From Bryobacterales bacterium (GTDB lineage: Bacteria > Acidobacteriota > Terriglobia > Bryobacterales > UBA6623), in NCBI GenBank assembly GCA_026713545.1, contig JAPOOG010000006.1, positions 1 to 64,000 of the forward strand: DNA of 64,000 nucleotides, written 5' to 3'. The notes under the pieces are model-generated. The model was not told the origin of the DNA. It worked only from the letters and a program-made list of their open reading frames with translations, and did not search any database. Of the stretch, positions 42,183-51,739 are shown one piece after another (within the stretch, counting starts at the first letter, position 1; every line of letters begins with the position of its first letter). The position numbers were made by a program, and so were the translations under genes.

Positions 42183-43379
42183 CTAAAGCCGAACATCGAT
42201 TTCGACCGGTTCATCGTAGTCAACGCCTTCTACTTGAAAGCCGAATAAGCCGCTGAACTCCTTGCGGAACCTGGCAAAGTCGGAGATGTCGCTGAGGTTT
42301 CGGCTGTCCACTTGTTCCCAGAGATCCGTGACGGCATCCTGCACGTCATCTCGCAGCTCCAGGTTGTCGAGTCGTATCAAACGCTGCTCATCCACCTGCG
42401 GTGATTTGTCGGCTGCCAAGTGATCCAGAGCCAGCCGCCGCATCTGTTCCAGGCAGCCTTCGTGGAGATCCTTTTCCTTCATCACCTTGAACAGCAGGCT
42501 GAGGTACAGAGGTACTACGGGAATCGCTGCCGAGGCCTGCGTGACAACCGCCTTGTTCACCGATACCCAAGACCCGCCTCCGTATTGAGCGGCCAGCATG
42601 TCGTTCAACTGATGTCCTGTTTGGACAAGATCCTTCTTGGCCATGCCGATGGTTCCATCGCGATAGATCGGCCATGTCACTTCCGGGCCGACATAGGAAT
42701 AGGCCAAGGTGCGGGCACCCTCGGTGAGCAATCGCTCTTCGCTCAGCAGATCGATCCACGCGTGCCAATCTTCGCCTCCCATGACGTCGATGGTCGCGAC
42801 GATTTCGTCTTCCTCGGCCGGTTCAAGAGTCACTTCGGTGACCGTGCCCTCGGTAAGGTTGATCGTTTTGCTGGTGAATTCATAGCCGATCGGCTTGAGT
42901 ACCGATTGCGCGGTCTCCCCCGTTTCCGGGTTGGTCCGTCGAGGAGCAGCCAGGCTATAGACCACCAGGTCGATCTTGCCGAGTTCTTTGCGGACAAGCT
43001 GTACCGTCTCTTTCTTGACATCGTCCGAGAAGGCGTCGCCGTTGACCGCTCCTGCGTAAAGGCCGTCCGCCGCGGCGAGCTTGTGAAAAGCCGCTGAATT
43101 GTAGTATCCGGCCGAAGCCGTTCGGCGGCCCTCCGGAGGTCTCTCGCGGAACACGCCAACAGTCTTGGCGCCGAAGCCCCATGCGGCAGCGACCCGCGTC
43201 GCGAGGCCGTAGCCGCTGGAAGCGCCGATCACGAGAACCCTTCCAGGACCATCCAGCGGCGAGGGCGCAGCCTTCCGCATGGCCGCTACCTGCTCGACAA
43301 CGCGCCGCTGACAGCCCTCAGGGTGTGCCGTGACGCAGATGAAGCCTCGTGTGCGTTCCTTGACTACTTGGATGGCCAT
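42183..43379 (-). CDS. fabV: Trans-2-enoyl-CoA/ACP reductase (FabV/TER family)
   Basis: A 398-residue reductase matching FabV/TER: the N-terminal RGFICVTAHPEGCQ, Rossmann motif VLVIGASSGYGLATR near 50, the DAFSDDVKKET and YSLAAPRR stretches, and the family signature around YSYVGPEVTWPIYRDGTIG with the active Tyr-x8-Lys (Y...K in IGMAKKDL). It reduces the enoyl double bond with NADH in the last step of fatty acid elongation and is usually triclosan-resistant. The SDR gene upstream on the same strand, 50 bp away, also fits lipid synthesis. Confidence 0.93.
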   Translation of the reverse strand: MAIQVVKERTRGFICVTAHPEGCQRRVVEQVAAMRKAAPSPLDGPGRVLVIGASSGYGLATRVAAAWGFGAKTVGVFRERPPEGRRTASAGYYNSAAFHKLAAADGLYAGAVNGDAFSDDVKKETVQLVRKELGKIDLVVYSLAAPRRTNPETGETAQSVLKPIGYEFTSKTINLTEGTVTEVTLEPAEEDEIVATIDVMGGEDWHAWIDLLSEERLLTEGARTLAYSYVGPEVTWPIYRDGTIGMAKKDLVQTGHQLNDMLAAQYGGGSWVSVNKAVVTQASAAIPVVPLYLSLLFKVMKEKDLHEGCLEQMRRLALDHLAADKSPQVDEQRLIRLDNLELRDDVQDAVTDLWEQVDSRNLSDISDFARFRKEFSGLFGFQVEGVDYDEPVEIDVRL

Positions 43380-43429
43380 GTCGTGAGGGGTGATCTTTAC
43401 CGCATGACGGATGGTCGCCCGCTGCCTTC

Positions 43430-44215
43430 TCAGGCGTGGGTCAGGAAATCGGTTCTTCCTCCATCCGCCGTCAGGAACTGGCCGGTCATAAAGCCGGATT
43501 CGTCAGAAGCAAGAAACGCGACCACGGATGCGATATCGCCCGGCTCGCCGACCCGCCCGAGAAGAGAGTTCCGAGATACGACTTCGATTCTCCGCTGCAT
43601 CTCTTCCTCCGTGTGCCCTTCCGAAACCATGTCCGTCAGAATAAGACCTGGCAAGACGGCATTCACGGTAATGCCGTGGGGTCCTAGTTCCAAAGCGAAT
43701 CGCTTGGTGAGAATCTGGACGGCACCCTTGGTCGCCGCGTACAGCGTCGTCCCTGGAACAGCCGTGCCAAGGGCCGCGATCGACGAGAGATTGACGATGC
43801 GGCCATATTTCCTCTCGATCATGAACGGCGCGACGGACGCCGTTGCATGAAGCACGCCGCTCACGTTGACCCGCCACATTCGCTCAAACTCATCGGGTTC
43901 GTAGTGAAGCAAATTACCCGTAGCCAGCAAACCCGCGTTGTTCACCAGTATGTCGATCGGACCCAATGTGGAACACGTTTGATCGACCATCGCGTCTACC
44001 TCTGACCGCGAGGCGACATCAGCTTTGACCGCGACGGCTTTGCGGCCTTGATTCCGTATTGCCTCTACGACTGTGGCGGCTTCTTCGGCGCGTGCCCGGT
44101 AATTCACAGCGACCGACGCACCCTCCTGGGATAGGAGCTCGGCCACGGCTCGACCGATTCCACGAGAGCCTCCTGTGACAAGCGCCACTCTTCCCTTGAA
44201 TCTGACGGAATTCAT
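43430..44215 (-). CDS. SDR family 3-oxoacyl-ACP reductase-like protein
   Basis: A 261-residue short-chain dehydrogenase from ATG 44215 (MNSVRFKGRVALVTGGSRGI). Nucleotide motif TGGSRGIG, NNAG in ILVNNAG, and the catalytic Ser...YxxxK as LSSIAALG..TTLYAATKGAV. FabG-like motifs GITVNAVLPGLI and GEPGDIASVVAFLASDES with FMTGQFLTADGG complete the fold. It probably reduces a 3-keto group with NADPH. Many paralogues of FabG act on other substrates, so fatty-acid synthesis is inferred mainly from fabV next door. Confidence 0.88.
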   Translation of the reverse strand: MNSVRFKGRVALVTGGSRGIGRAVAELLSQEGASVAVNYRARAEEAATVVEAIRNQGRKAVAVKADVASRSEVDAMVDQTCSTLGPIDILVNNAGLLATGNLLHYEPDEFERMWRVNVSGVLHATASVAPFMIERKYGRIVNLSSIAALGTAVPGTTLYAATKGAVQILTKRFALELGPHGITVNAVLPGLILTDMVSEGHTEEEMQRRIEVVSRNSLLGRVGEPGDIASVVAFLASDESGFMTGQFLTADGGRTDFLTHA

Positions 44216-44673
44216 TGCGGGCGATCTCGTGTCACCCATTCTACCCTGATGACGGAGATTTCGAGTTGCAGCTCCGACGGACAAACGGCTGGAAGCGGTT
44301 CCTGTCTTTGTGACCAGGAGCGCCACAGAGCCTGGGAAGAACTCGACAAGGAATGCCGGACTTTGCAACACGACTTGGCGCAGGCGCGGCTATCCGGAAA
44401 GAGCTAAGCCGCCTGGATCTGAATCCCTGCTCGCAAGGAGTGCTCCGACGATCCCCTTGGTTGGGCCGGGCCGGTCTCTCAGGTTCTGGACAAGGTCCGG
44501 GCAGGCGGGCTAAGATCGCTTGTTCGTTCAGGTCCGTTGTGAGTCAGTGTGCTGATGGAGTCTTCCTTCGTGAAGCCCCTTGAGTGGGTCAGGACGCCGC
44601 TGGTGACTCACTTCGGAACCGAACTCTCAGAGGCTGACTAAGGCTGGACGGTTCTTCTGAGGCTGCGAAGAAA
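44216..44673. other. Intergenic stretch, nothing recognised
   Basis: About 460 bp between divergent genes. It should hold the promoters of the SDR gene and of the phosphorylase gene, but no -10/-35 pair stood out. No repeat copy or coding-like frame found. Confidence 0.4.
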
Positions 44674-46428
44674 ATGGGGATGACGCTTTCCGAGACCGTG
44701 CCCGTCGGTAAGGAGCCTACGAAAAATCCGTCTTTGCCTCTTCGTGCTCCGCGGGTCGCCTATTTCTCGATGGAGATCGGTCTTTCTGCTGACATCCCAA
44801 CCTACAGCGGCGGGCTCGGCATTCTGGCGGGCGATACTCTGCGCTCCGCAGCCGACCTCGGGGTGCCGATGGTGGGAATCACCCTACTGCACCGACAGGG
44901 TTACTTTCGCCAGATTCTTGACAACCAAGGTAATCAGACGGAAATCCCTGTCGACTGGAACCCCGAACAGCTCTTCCAGGATATGGCCGTGGAAGTGACC
45001 GTCACTCTGGAGTCACGGCCCGTTGCGTTGCGTTCCTGGCGATATTTGATTTCAGGGGTCAACGGTGATGTCGTCCCCGTTTATTTTATCGACTCCGGTG
45101 TCGAGTCAAACACCGAGTGGGATCGCTCGCTTACCAATCGGCTCTACGGAGGGGACAGGCACTATCGCTTCTGCCAGGAATTCCTTCTCGGTGTGGGCGG
45201 CGTCGAGATGTTGGAGCGCCTGGGACACACCGACATCGAGACCTATCACATGAACGAGGGCCATTCATCGCTGCTTGTTCTACCGCTCATCGAAAGGCAG
45301 ATCCGTCATTCCGGCCGGCGTTTCCCGATCGAAAAAGACCTTGAAGTCATTCGCCGCAAGTGTGTCTTCACGACGCACACGCCGCTCCCGGCCGGTCACG
45401 ATGAGTTTCCCGGTGACATGGTGCGCCGGGTGCTGGGTGAAGTCCGCTCCGTCCGACTTTTCTCCAGCGGGTTTACCGGACACGACCATTTGAACATGAC
45501 TCACCTCGCGCTCCATCACTCGAGCTATGTGAATGGAGTGGCCATGAAGCACGGTCAGGTGTCACGCACGATGTTCCCCAACTACCGCATCAAGGCCTTG
45601 ACCAACGGTGTCCACGCGGCGACCTGGGTGTCACCGCCGATGCGGGAGTTGTTCGACCGCGAGATCCCGGAATGGCGCCGCGACAACATCTACCTGCGCT
45701 ACGGCATCAACATCGCACTGAGCGAGATTCAATCCGCTCACGATCGAGCCCAGAGCGACTTGTTCCGCGCCATTCGGGAGACCCAAGGCGTCGACCTTGA
45801 CGGGGATATCTTCACGATCGGCTTTGCTCGACGAGCCACGGGTTATAAACGCGCGGACCTGCTATTCCATGACACCGAACGCTTGAAGAAGCTTGTGGAT
45901 GAGGTCGGGCCCTTGCAGATCGTGTATGGCGGCAAGGCTCATCCGCGGGATGAGACAGGTAAACAGTTGATCCGAAGGGTCTTCGAAGCCGCCGGGAAGC
46001 TCAAGGATGCCGTCAAGGTCATCTACGTCGAAAACTACAACTACTACTGGGGCGGACTGATCACCAGCGGTGTCGATCTTTGGCTGAACACGCCGGAGAA
46101 GACGCGCGAAGCCTCGGGGACGAGCGGTATGAAGGCCGCTCTCAACGGCGTGCCGAGCTTGAGCATCCTCGACGGCTGGTGGATCGAAGGACACCTCGAA
46201 GGCGTCACCGGATGGTCGATCGATGAGGGCGCCGGCGCTGAGAAAGCCGCCGCTGATTCGATCTATGAGAAGCTCGAAAAAGTCATACTTCCGCTCTATT
46301 ACGAACGCCCCGAAGACTATGCTCTCGTGATGCGCTCGGCGATCGCTCTCAACGGCTCCTTTTTCAACACCCAGCGCATGCTCCTTCAATACGTCTACAA
46401 CGCCTATTCCGGCAACGGCTCAGGCTAG
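44674..46428 (+). CDS. glgP: Alpha-glucan phosphorylase (GlgP, short type)
   Basis: A 584-residue member of the short alpha-glucan phosphorylase family (GT35). VAYFSMEIGLSADIPTYSGG opens the fold; TYHMNEGHSS, VFTTHTPLPAGHDEF and the pyridoxal-phosphate lysine region REASGTSGMKAALNGVPS follow, then LDGWWIEG. It releases glucose-1-phosphate from alpha-1,4-glucan. Three of about 850 residues of the E. coli type are absent only at the N-terminus and middle, as usual for this subgroup. Its stop overlaps the convergent isomerase stop by 4 bp. Confidence 0.92.
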   Translation: MGMTLSETVPVGKEPTKNPSLPLRAPRVAYFSMEIGLSADIPTYSGGLGILAGDTLRSAADLGVPMVGITLLHRQGYFRQILDNQGNQTEIPVDWNPEQLFQDMAVEVTVTLESRPVALRSWRYLISGVNGDVVPVYFIDSGVESNTEWDRSLTNRLYGGDRHYRFCQEFLLGVGGVEMLERLGHTDIETYHMNEGHSSLLVLPLIERQIRHSGRRFPIEKDLEVIRRKCVFTTHTPLPAGHDEFPGDMVRRVLGEVRSVRLFSSGFTGHDHLNMTHLALHHSSYVNGVAMKHGQVSRTMFPNYRIKALTNGVHAATWVSPPMRELFDREIPEWRRDNIYLRYGINIALSEIQSAHDRAQSDLFRAIRETQGVDLDGDIFTIGFARRATGYKRADLLFHDTERLKKLVDEVGPLQIVYGGKAHPRDETGKQLIRRVFEAAGKLKDAVKVIYVENYNYYWGGLITSGVDLWLNTPEKTREASGTSGMKAALNGVPSLSILDGWWIEGHLEGVTGWSIDEGAGAEKAAADSIYEKLEKVILPLYYERPEDYALVMRSAIALNGSFFNTQRMLLQYVYNAYSGNGSG

Positions 46429-47342
46429 GCCTTCGCGATGGCGGCCAGCAATCCCTTGATCGAAAACTCGCTCGCTTTGGCTTTGCTGCCGTCGATCGTG
46501 AAGTGGGTTTCAAGTGAGAGGGTTTCCTGATAGCCGTCCTTGAGCAGGGCCCGCAGTTGCCCGACGTGGTCGAAGTCGCCCTGTCCCACACCGCACCACT
46601 CGTACTTGCCGGAGGATGTCCGGCAGTAGTCGCGCAGATGGACATGGAAGATGCGTTTGGGGTCGATGAGGCGGTAACCTTCGGGAAATGACGTGCCGCC
46701 CGAACGGGCTGAGTTGTTCGGCTCCCAGATGGCTCCGAAGGCATCGTCCTGGACCGCTTCGAGCATCCGGGAGAGATGGGCGGCAGTGCAAACGTGGCTG
46801 CCGCCGACGTTCTCGAGGGCAAGACGGAAACCCGCTTTCTTCGCGCGTCGAGTGGCCTCGGTCAGCAATGTGGCGATGCGGGGGTAGAGAGACTCGTCGG
46901 GTTTGCCGCCCCTGGGAAATCGGAATGCAAAAGCGCGGATCTTGTCCGTGCCAAAGATGCCGGCGCGTTCAATCGCGCGGTCGAGCAGCGCCCATTGCTC
47001 GTCGAGCTCCCTGTTGCCCGCGGCGGTTTCCGGCGGCAGCGGGACCTTGAAGAAAGCGGTATCGAGGATGCAGACGTCGATGCTGTTTTCGTCGAGAAGT
47101 TTCTTGGCGTGGCGGATCTTTTTGACGGGCTGCGAGGTGTTGTACTTCCCCCAGAGGCCGCGGATCTCGGCGTACTTGAGGTCGAAACGCTTGAGAAATT
47201 GGATGGCGGCGCGGAGGTCCTCGTCGATTTCATCAGTGGTGACGCCGAGCTTGAAGTCGGAGAGCTCGGCTGCGGCAAGACGTGACGCCAGCCCGGTTAG
47301 AGCAGCCGTGCCCAATAGCGACCTGCGCGTAATCGAGTTCAT
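46425..47342 (-). CDS. Exported sugar phosphate isomerase/epimerase
   Basis: A 305-residue TIM-barrel protein with a Tat-like signal (TRRSLLGTAALTGLAS). Barrel strands are marked by LKYAEIRGLWG, IDVCILDTAFFKVP, FRLALENVGGSHVC, FGAIWEPNNSARS and FHVHLRDYC; metal ligands Glu, Asp/Asn and His lie at their ends. An exported isomerase suggests action on free sugars or glycosides in the periplasm along with the Tat-exported Gfo/Idh enzymes. It ends against glgP and is 6 bp downstream of a second isomerase gene on the same strand. Confidence 0.85.
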   Translation of the reverse strand: MNSITRRSLLGTAALTGLASRLAAAELSDFKLGVTTDEIDEDLRAAIQFLKRFDLKYAEIRGLWGKYNTSQPVKKIRHAKKLLDENSIDVCILDTAFFKVPLPPETAAGNRELDEQWALLDRAIERAGIFGTDKIRAFAFRFPRGGKPDESLYPRIATLLTEATRRAKKAGFRLALENVGGSHVCTAAHLSRMLEAVQDDAFGAIWEPNNSARSGGTSFPEGYRLIDPKRIFHVHLRDYCRTSSGKYEWCGVGQGDFDHVGQLRALLKDGYQETLSLETHFTIDGSKAKASEFSIKGLLAAIAKA

Positions 47343-47348
47343 AGAGCT

Positions 47349-48341
47349 TCACTCCCCGAAGGCTGCGTCGAAGGCCAAACTCGAGGGCGCGAAATCGACG
47401 CTCTTCGTGAACTCGCAGGCTTCCTGCGCGCCGTGCTCGCGTTCCATGCCGCTGTCTTCCCACTCAATCGACAACGGGCCGGTATAGCCGATGTGATTCA
47501 ACATGCGGATGATCTCTTCGAAATCAACGCCGCCGTGACCGAGCGAACGGAAATCCCAGCCGCGCTCGGGATGGCCGAAGTCGAGGTGCGATCCGAGAAT
47601 GCCGGCCCGTCCGTCGAGCTGCAGCGCCGCATCCTTCATGTGCACGTGGTAGATGCGGTCGGAAAACTCGGTCAGGAACCGAACGGGGTCGACCTGCTGC
47701 CAGTGGAGATGGCTCGGGTCGAAATTGAAGCCGAACGCTTCACGGCCGTTGACCGCTTCGATGGCGCGCTTGGCGGTGACGATATCGAAGGCGATCTCCG
47801 TCGGATGCACTTCAAGTCCAAAACGCACCCCGCACTCGTCGAACACGTCGAGGATCGGGTTCCACATCTCGGCGAAGTACTGGAAGCCCTCTTCGATCGT
47901 CTCTTCCGACACCGGCGGAAAACTGTAAAGCAGATGCCAGATCGATGAACCGGTGAATCCATTGGCGACTCTCAGCCCCAGATTCTTGGCGGCGCGCGCC
48001 GAGTCCTTCATCGACTCCACCGCCCACGCGCGTTTCTTCTCGGCGTCACCGGCGCAGTCGGTAGGTGCGAAGGCGTCGGAACGGTTGTCATGGTTCGGGT
48101 CGCAAACCAACTGCCCGGCCAGGTGATTGGAAATGGCAAACAGCTTCAGATCGTGTTTGGCGAGAATCGCCTTCTGATGCTCGCAGTAGTTAAGATCCTT
48201 CGCGGCGCGAGCGACGTCCAAGTGGTCGCCCCAACAGGCAAGTTCGAGACCGTCGTATCCCCAGCTTGCCGCCTTCTCGGCCAGTACTTCCAACGTCAAA
48301 TCCGCCCATTGCCCGGTGAACAGAGTTACTGGTCGGCCCAT
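47349..48341 (-). CDS. Sugar phosphate isomerase/epimerase
   Basis: A 330-residue cytoplasmic TIM-barrel enzyme, start ATG 48341 with AAGGAGG 5 bp upstream; a longer frame upstream lacks such a site. Motifs: WGYDGLELACWGDHLDV, LFAISNHLAGQLVCDP, VRFGLEVHPTEIAFD, FGFNFDPSHLHWQQVDP and YHVHMKDAA, all giving Glu/Asp/His metal ligands, then LSIEWEDSGME. Close in form to IolE/LacI-type epimerases. Two isomerase genes in tandem (6 bp apart) look like one operon. Confidence 0.87.
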   Translation of the reverse strand: MGRPVTLFTGQWADLTLEVLAEKAASWGYDGLELACWGDHLDVARAAKDLNYCEHQKAILAKHDLKLFAISNHLAGQLVCDPNHDNRSDAFAPTDCAGDAEKKRAWAVESMKDSARAAKNLGLRVANGFTGSSIWHLLYSFPPVSEETIEEGFQYFAEMWNPILDVFDECGVRFGLEVHPTEIAFDIVTAKRAIEAVNGREAFGFNFDPSHLHWQQVDPVRFLTEFSDRIYHVHMKDAALQLDGRAGILGSHLDFGHPERGWDFRSLGHGGVDFEEIIRMLNHIGYTGPLSIEWEDSGMEREHGAQEACEFTKSVDFAPSSLAFDAAFGE

Positions 48342-48442
48342 AGGGTCCTCCTTGGCGCAGATCGGGAGCTTGTCGGCGCACAGGCACTGCAACACGCACG
48401 TACTCCGTGCGGCCCGCGGCAATCAGGGAGTGTACCAGAATG

Positions 48443-49288
48443 TCAGGCTCCGCCCCGCATGGCCTTCAAATCGATGAACGGCGTGCCGCCGCTGGTGACT
48501 TGCGGCAGATGCCCGTCCCATTTCTCGATGGCGCGAAGCTGCAGGATCTCTTCGGAAATGGTCTCTCGCTGCAGCCGCTGGCCTTCCGCTTCTGCGCGCG
48601 CGGCCGTGATTTGCTGTTCGGCTTCGATCTTGATGCGATCCAAGTCCCGCTGCGCCTTGAGAGCCGACTGCTCGGCGGTCTGTTTGGCTTCAATCGCTTC
48701 GTTGAAGACGGCTGAGAAACTGAAGTCGACGATGTTGAATTCGTCAACCACGATATTGTGAGCGAGCAGGCGTTCGCTGAGCATCCCCTTGATCTGAACC
48801 GAGACCTCACCGCGCCGCGTGATCAGTTCCTCGGCGGTGAACTGCGCCGTGGCCGCCTTCATCGATTCCTGCACGGCCGGGTCGATGATTCTTTCCTTGT
48901 ACGAGAGCCCGACGTCCTGATAAACCTTGTTCGCCGCGTTGGGGCTGACGTGATAGTTGACGGCAATCGTCGAGGAAACCATCTGCAGGTCTTTCGACGA
49001 CGCTGATGCCGCTGTCTCCGACTTCTGGATCTTGACGTCGATGGGAATGATGTCCTGCACGAAGGGAATCTTGAACCGCCAGCCTTCGTCGAGCACCGTG
49101 TCCTGAACTCCGCCGAACTTGCTGAAAACGACGCCGCGCTCACCGGCGCCGATCGTTGCGACCGAGTTCACCAGCACCAGCAATACGACAATCACGATCG
49201 CGATACGGACGATGTTCCTGGAAGCTCCGCCCGCAATGCGCTCAAACCTGTCTTCAAAATCACTTGACCTACCGTAGCCTCTCGCCAT
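48443..49288 (-). CDS. Prohibitin-like SPFH/band 7 membrane protein
   Basis: A 281-residue protein from ATG 49288 (AAGGAGG upstream). One N-terminal membrane helix (about 28-47, IAIVIVVLLVLVNSVATI) is followed by the SPFH domain: GERGVVFSKFGGVQDTVLDE, GWRFKIPF, and a long coiled-coil of Ala/Glu/Lys-rich repeats (EAKQTAEQSALKAQRDLDR). Such proteins form ring-shaped scaffolds in the inner membrane and often control FtsH; ftsH is elsewhere in the window. The C-terminus ends with VTSGGTPFIDLKAM. Confidence 0.88.
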   Translation of the reverse strand: MARGYGRSSDFEDRFERIAGGASRNIVRIAIVIVVLLVLVNSVATIGAGERGVVFSKFGGVQDTVLDEGWRFKIPFVQDIIPIDVKIQKSETAASASSKDLQMVSSTIAVNYHVSPNAANKVYQDVGLSYKERIIDPAVQESMKAATAQFTAEELITRRGEVSVQIKGMLSERLLAHNIVVDEFNIVDFSFSAVFNEAIEAKQTAEQSALKAQRDLDRIKIEAEQQITAARAEAEGQRLQRETISEEILQLRAIEKWDGHLPQVTSGGTPFIDLKAMRGGA

Positions 49289-49350
49289 GATGTTCCTCCT
49301 TGAGTTCTTGTTGTTCAACCCGACTTCTCCGTCGGGGCCACTCATCTTAG

Positions 49351-49489
49351 CCTGCATGTCTCACCACGTGGCGAGGCGAAGTGCGTGAGAGGGTCGTAAG
49401 GACGAGGCGCGAGCTGCTGGGCGAAAGCAACATGGCCTTTAAGGTTTTTCACGAAACACGAGACACGAAACACGAATCACGGCCTTTTT
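49351..49489. repeat. Dispersed repeat family 1, copy 3
   Basis: GCCTGCATGTCTCACCACGT, GAGGCGAAGTGCGTGAGAGG, GGACGAGGCGCGAGC, and the tail AAGGTTTTTCACGAAACACG followed by AGACACGAAACACGAATCACGG. It is the most complete tail of the family. The 500-bp gap 49289-49791 contains nothing else recognised. Confidence 0.75.
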
Positions 49490-49791
49490 CGCGTGCTGCG
49501 GCCGTCGGGGGGTGAGAAATGCAGGTTGGCAACGGTTCGTTGCTGTTCCTGAAGCAGGGAGGGGGTGTGAGGATTGCGACACGGTGACTGTCTTGCGGCG
49601 ATGATCAGGAGCACTTGCTGGGCAATCCATTCGGATTCGCACCTCTCGGAATCATTGCCGTCGGCCGCTTGGAGACAGATGCGGCCAAGACTTTCAGCCG
49701 CCTCCCGCAGTGGGGTTACGCCATCCCTCAATACGTTACGACCGGTTCTGAGGGGGAAGACCAGGCGGTCGATGGGCTACACTAGTCGCCT

Positions 49792-50661
49792 ATGGCGAAC
49801 TTTCCCATAGCTGTTATCACAGATGAGTTCACCCAGGACTTCGAGAGAATCTGTCGGACCGCTGTCGAAATGGGCATTCCCGCCCTCGAGTTGCGCACCA
49901 TTTGGAACAAGAACATCGTCGACATGAACGACGAGGAGATTCGTCAAGTCGAGCAACTGGCCCAGGAGTTCGGCCTCGAGGTCGTCTCGATCGCTTCACC
50001 GGTCTTCAAGTGCACGTTGCCGGACGGAGGCGACATCGATCATCGTTTCGAGCAGGACGCCTTTCACTCTGCGCACACTTATGACGATCAGCCCCGCATT
50101 CTGAAGCGCTCCCTGGAGTTGGCGAATATTTTCGAAGCGCCGATTGTGCGGGTGTTCAGCTTTTGGCGAACGGTGGAGCCTGAGAAGATCACTTCGCGCA
50201 TCATCGAGGCCCTGCAAGGCGCCGTCGAGAAAGCCGCCGCGGCCGGGGTGAAGATCGGTTTGGAGAACGAACACGCCTGCAACATCGCCACGGCCTCGGA
50301 ATCAGCCCCGATTCTCGACGCCATCCAACACCCGAGCTTCGGACTCGTTTGGGACCCCGCGAACTGCTACATTGCCGGTGAAGTCCCTTACCCGGACGGC
50401 TACGGCAGCCTCGCGGCAAATCGTATTCTGCATGTGCATGCCAAGGACGGTGTGCTTCCCCCACGCAGCGATCGGATGATTTGGGGAGACGTCGGAGCCG
50501 GGGAAGTCGATTGGACCGGGCAACTGTCAGCGATGGGTCGCGACGGTTATGCGGGTATGGTCAGCCTCGAAACGCACTGGGGCGGCCCAGGCGGCGACAA
50601 GTTCAAGGGAAGTACGATCTGCGCCAGGAGCCTCCAACGCCTGGTGGCCGAAGCAGCCTGA
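49792..50661 (+). CDS. Sugar phosphate isomerase/epimerase
   Basis: A 289-residue TIM-barrel enzyme without signal peptide. MANFPIAVITDEFTQDFER, MGIPALELRTIWNKNIVDM, LEVVSIASPVFKC, VKIGLENEHACNIAT, FGLVWDPANCYIAG and HVHAKDGV give the metal-binding Glu/Asp/His positions, ending in GMVSLETHWGG. The fourth member of this family in the window; it lies opposite the tartrate/malate-type dehydrogenase. Confidence 0.87.
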   Translation: MANFPIAVITDEFTQDFERICRTAVEMGIPALELRTIWNKNIVDMNDEEIRQVEQLAQEFGLEVVSIASPVFKCTLPDGGDIDHRFEQDAFHSAHTYDDQPRILKRSLELANIFEAPIVRVFSFWRTVEPEKITSRIIEALQGAVEKAAAAGVKIGLENEHACNIATASESAPILDAIQHPSFGLVWDPANCYIAGEVPYPDGYGSLAANRILHVHAKDGVLPPRSDRMIWGDVGAGEVDWTGQLSAMGRDGYAGMVSLETHWGGPGGDKFKGSTICARSLQRLVAEAA

Positions 50662-50671
50662 CTCGACGCAT

Positions 50672-51733
50672 TTACTGTCGCAGCTTGTCGAGTACGGCGG
50701 CGGTTACTTGGCTGGTCGACGCCTCTCCGCCGAGATCACGTGGTAGCGCCTTGCCTTCGCTGAGCACTGCGGACACGGCGTTTTCGACAACTCGTGCGGC
50801 ATCCGCCATGTTCAGGAAATCGAGCATCATCGCAGCGCTCAGGATCATGGCGATGGGATTCACGAGCCCCTGACCGGCAATGTCCGGCGCAGAGCCGTGA
50901 ACGGGTTCGAACATCGAGGGCGCTTCTCGGGACGGGTTGACGTTCGAACTCGGCGCCAACCCCATGCTGCCGGTGATCATTGCTGAAATGTCGCTCAGAA
51001 TGTCGCCGAACAGATTCGACCCGACTACGACATCGAAAGTGTGCGGTCGGCGGATAAAGTTCATCGCCGCCGCATCGACCAGCAGCGATTCCGTCTCGAC
51101 ATCGCCGTAGTCGGTGGATACTTCGGCGAAAACGCGGTCCCACAGCACCATGCTGTAACCCTGCGCGTTTGACTTGGTGATCGACGTCACATGCTTCCCG
51201 CGATTCCGCTTGCGAGCCAACCCGAAAGCGTGACGGATGATCCGTTCCACCCCGTGACGTGTGAAGATCGACGTTTGTACGGCCACTTCGTCAGCTAGAT
51301 GCTTGTAGACGAAGCCGCCGGCTTGCGAGTACTCGCCCTCGGTGTTCTCCCGCACGATCACCATGTCGATCTCACCCGGGTTGGCGAGCGGCGATGGGAC
51401 CCCCGGGTAAAGCTTGGCCGGCCGCTCGCAAACGTACTGGTCGAAGCTGCGTCGGATCGGCAAGAGCAGACCGTTGAGCGTGACGTGGTCGGGCACGTCG
51501 GGATGGCCCACCGCGCCCAGCAAGATGGCGTCGAAGGGCCGCAGTAGGTCGATGCCGTCTTCCGGCATCATGTAGCCATGTTGGAAGTAGTAGTCCGTTC
51601 CCCAATCGAATTCGGTGTGCTCGAACTCGACGTCGTATCGCGCCGACACCAGATCGAGGACTTTCCTGGCCTCGGGCATGACTTCCAGACCCACGCCATC
51701 GCCGGGAATCACCGCTATCGAGAACGTTGACAT
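50672..51733 (-). CDS. Isocitrate/isopropylmalate dehydrogenase family, tartrate/D-malate type
   Basis: A 353-residue NAD-dependent beta-decarboxylating dehydrogenase. IAVIPGDGVGLEVMPEA opens the family; FDWGTDYYFQHG is the signature of the tartrate/D-malate branch (DmlA/TtuC), followed by DAILLGAVGHPDVPDHV, VIVRENTEGEYSQAGG, the Lys in KHVTSITKSNA and the Asp cluster NLFGDILSDISAM. It would oxidise D-malate or tartrate to pyruvate or glycerate products. leuB is less likely, because of the WGTDYY motif and lack of leu genes nearby. Confidence 0.88.
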   Translation of the reverse strand: MSTFSIAVIPGDGVGLEVMPEARKVLDLVSARYDVEFEHTEFDWGTDYYFQHGYMMPEDGIDLLRPFDAILLGAVGHPDVPDHVTLNGLLLPIRRSFDQYVCERPAKLYPGVPSPLANPGEIDMVIVRENTEGEYSQAGGFVYKHLADEVAVQTSIFTRHGVERIIRHAFGLARKRNRGKHVTSITKSNAQGYSMVLWDRVFAEVSTDYGDVETESLLVDAAAMNFIRRPHTFDVVVGSNLFGDILSDISAMITGSMGLAPSSNVNPSREAPSMFEPVHGSAPDIAGQGLVNPIAMILSAAMMLDFLNMADAARVVENAVSAVLSEGKALPRDLGGEASTSQVTAAVLDKLRQ

Positions 51734-51739
51734 AGGCGA

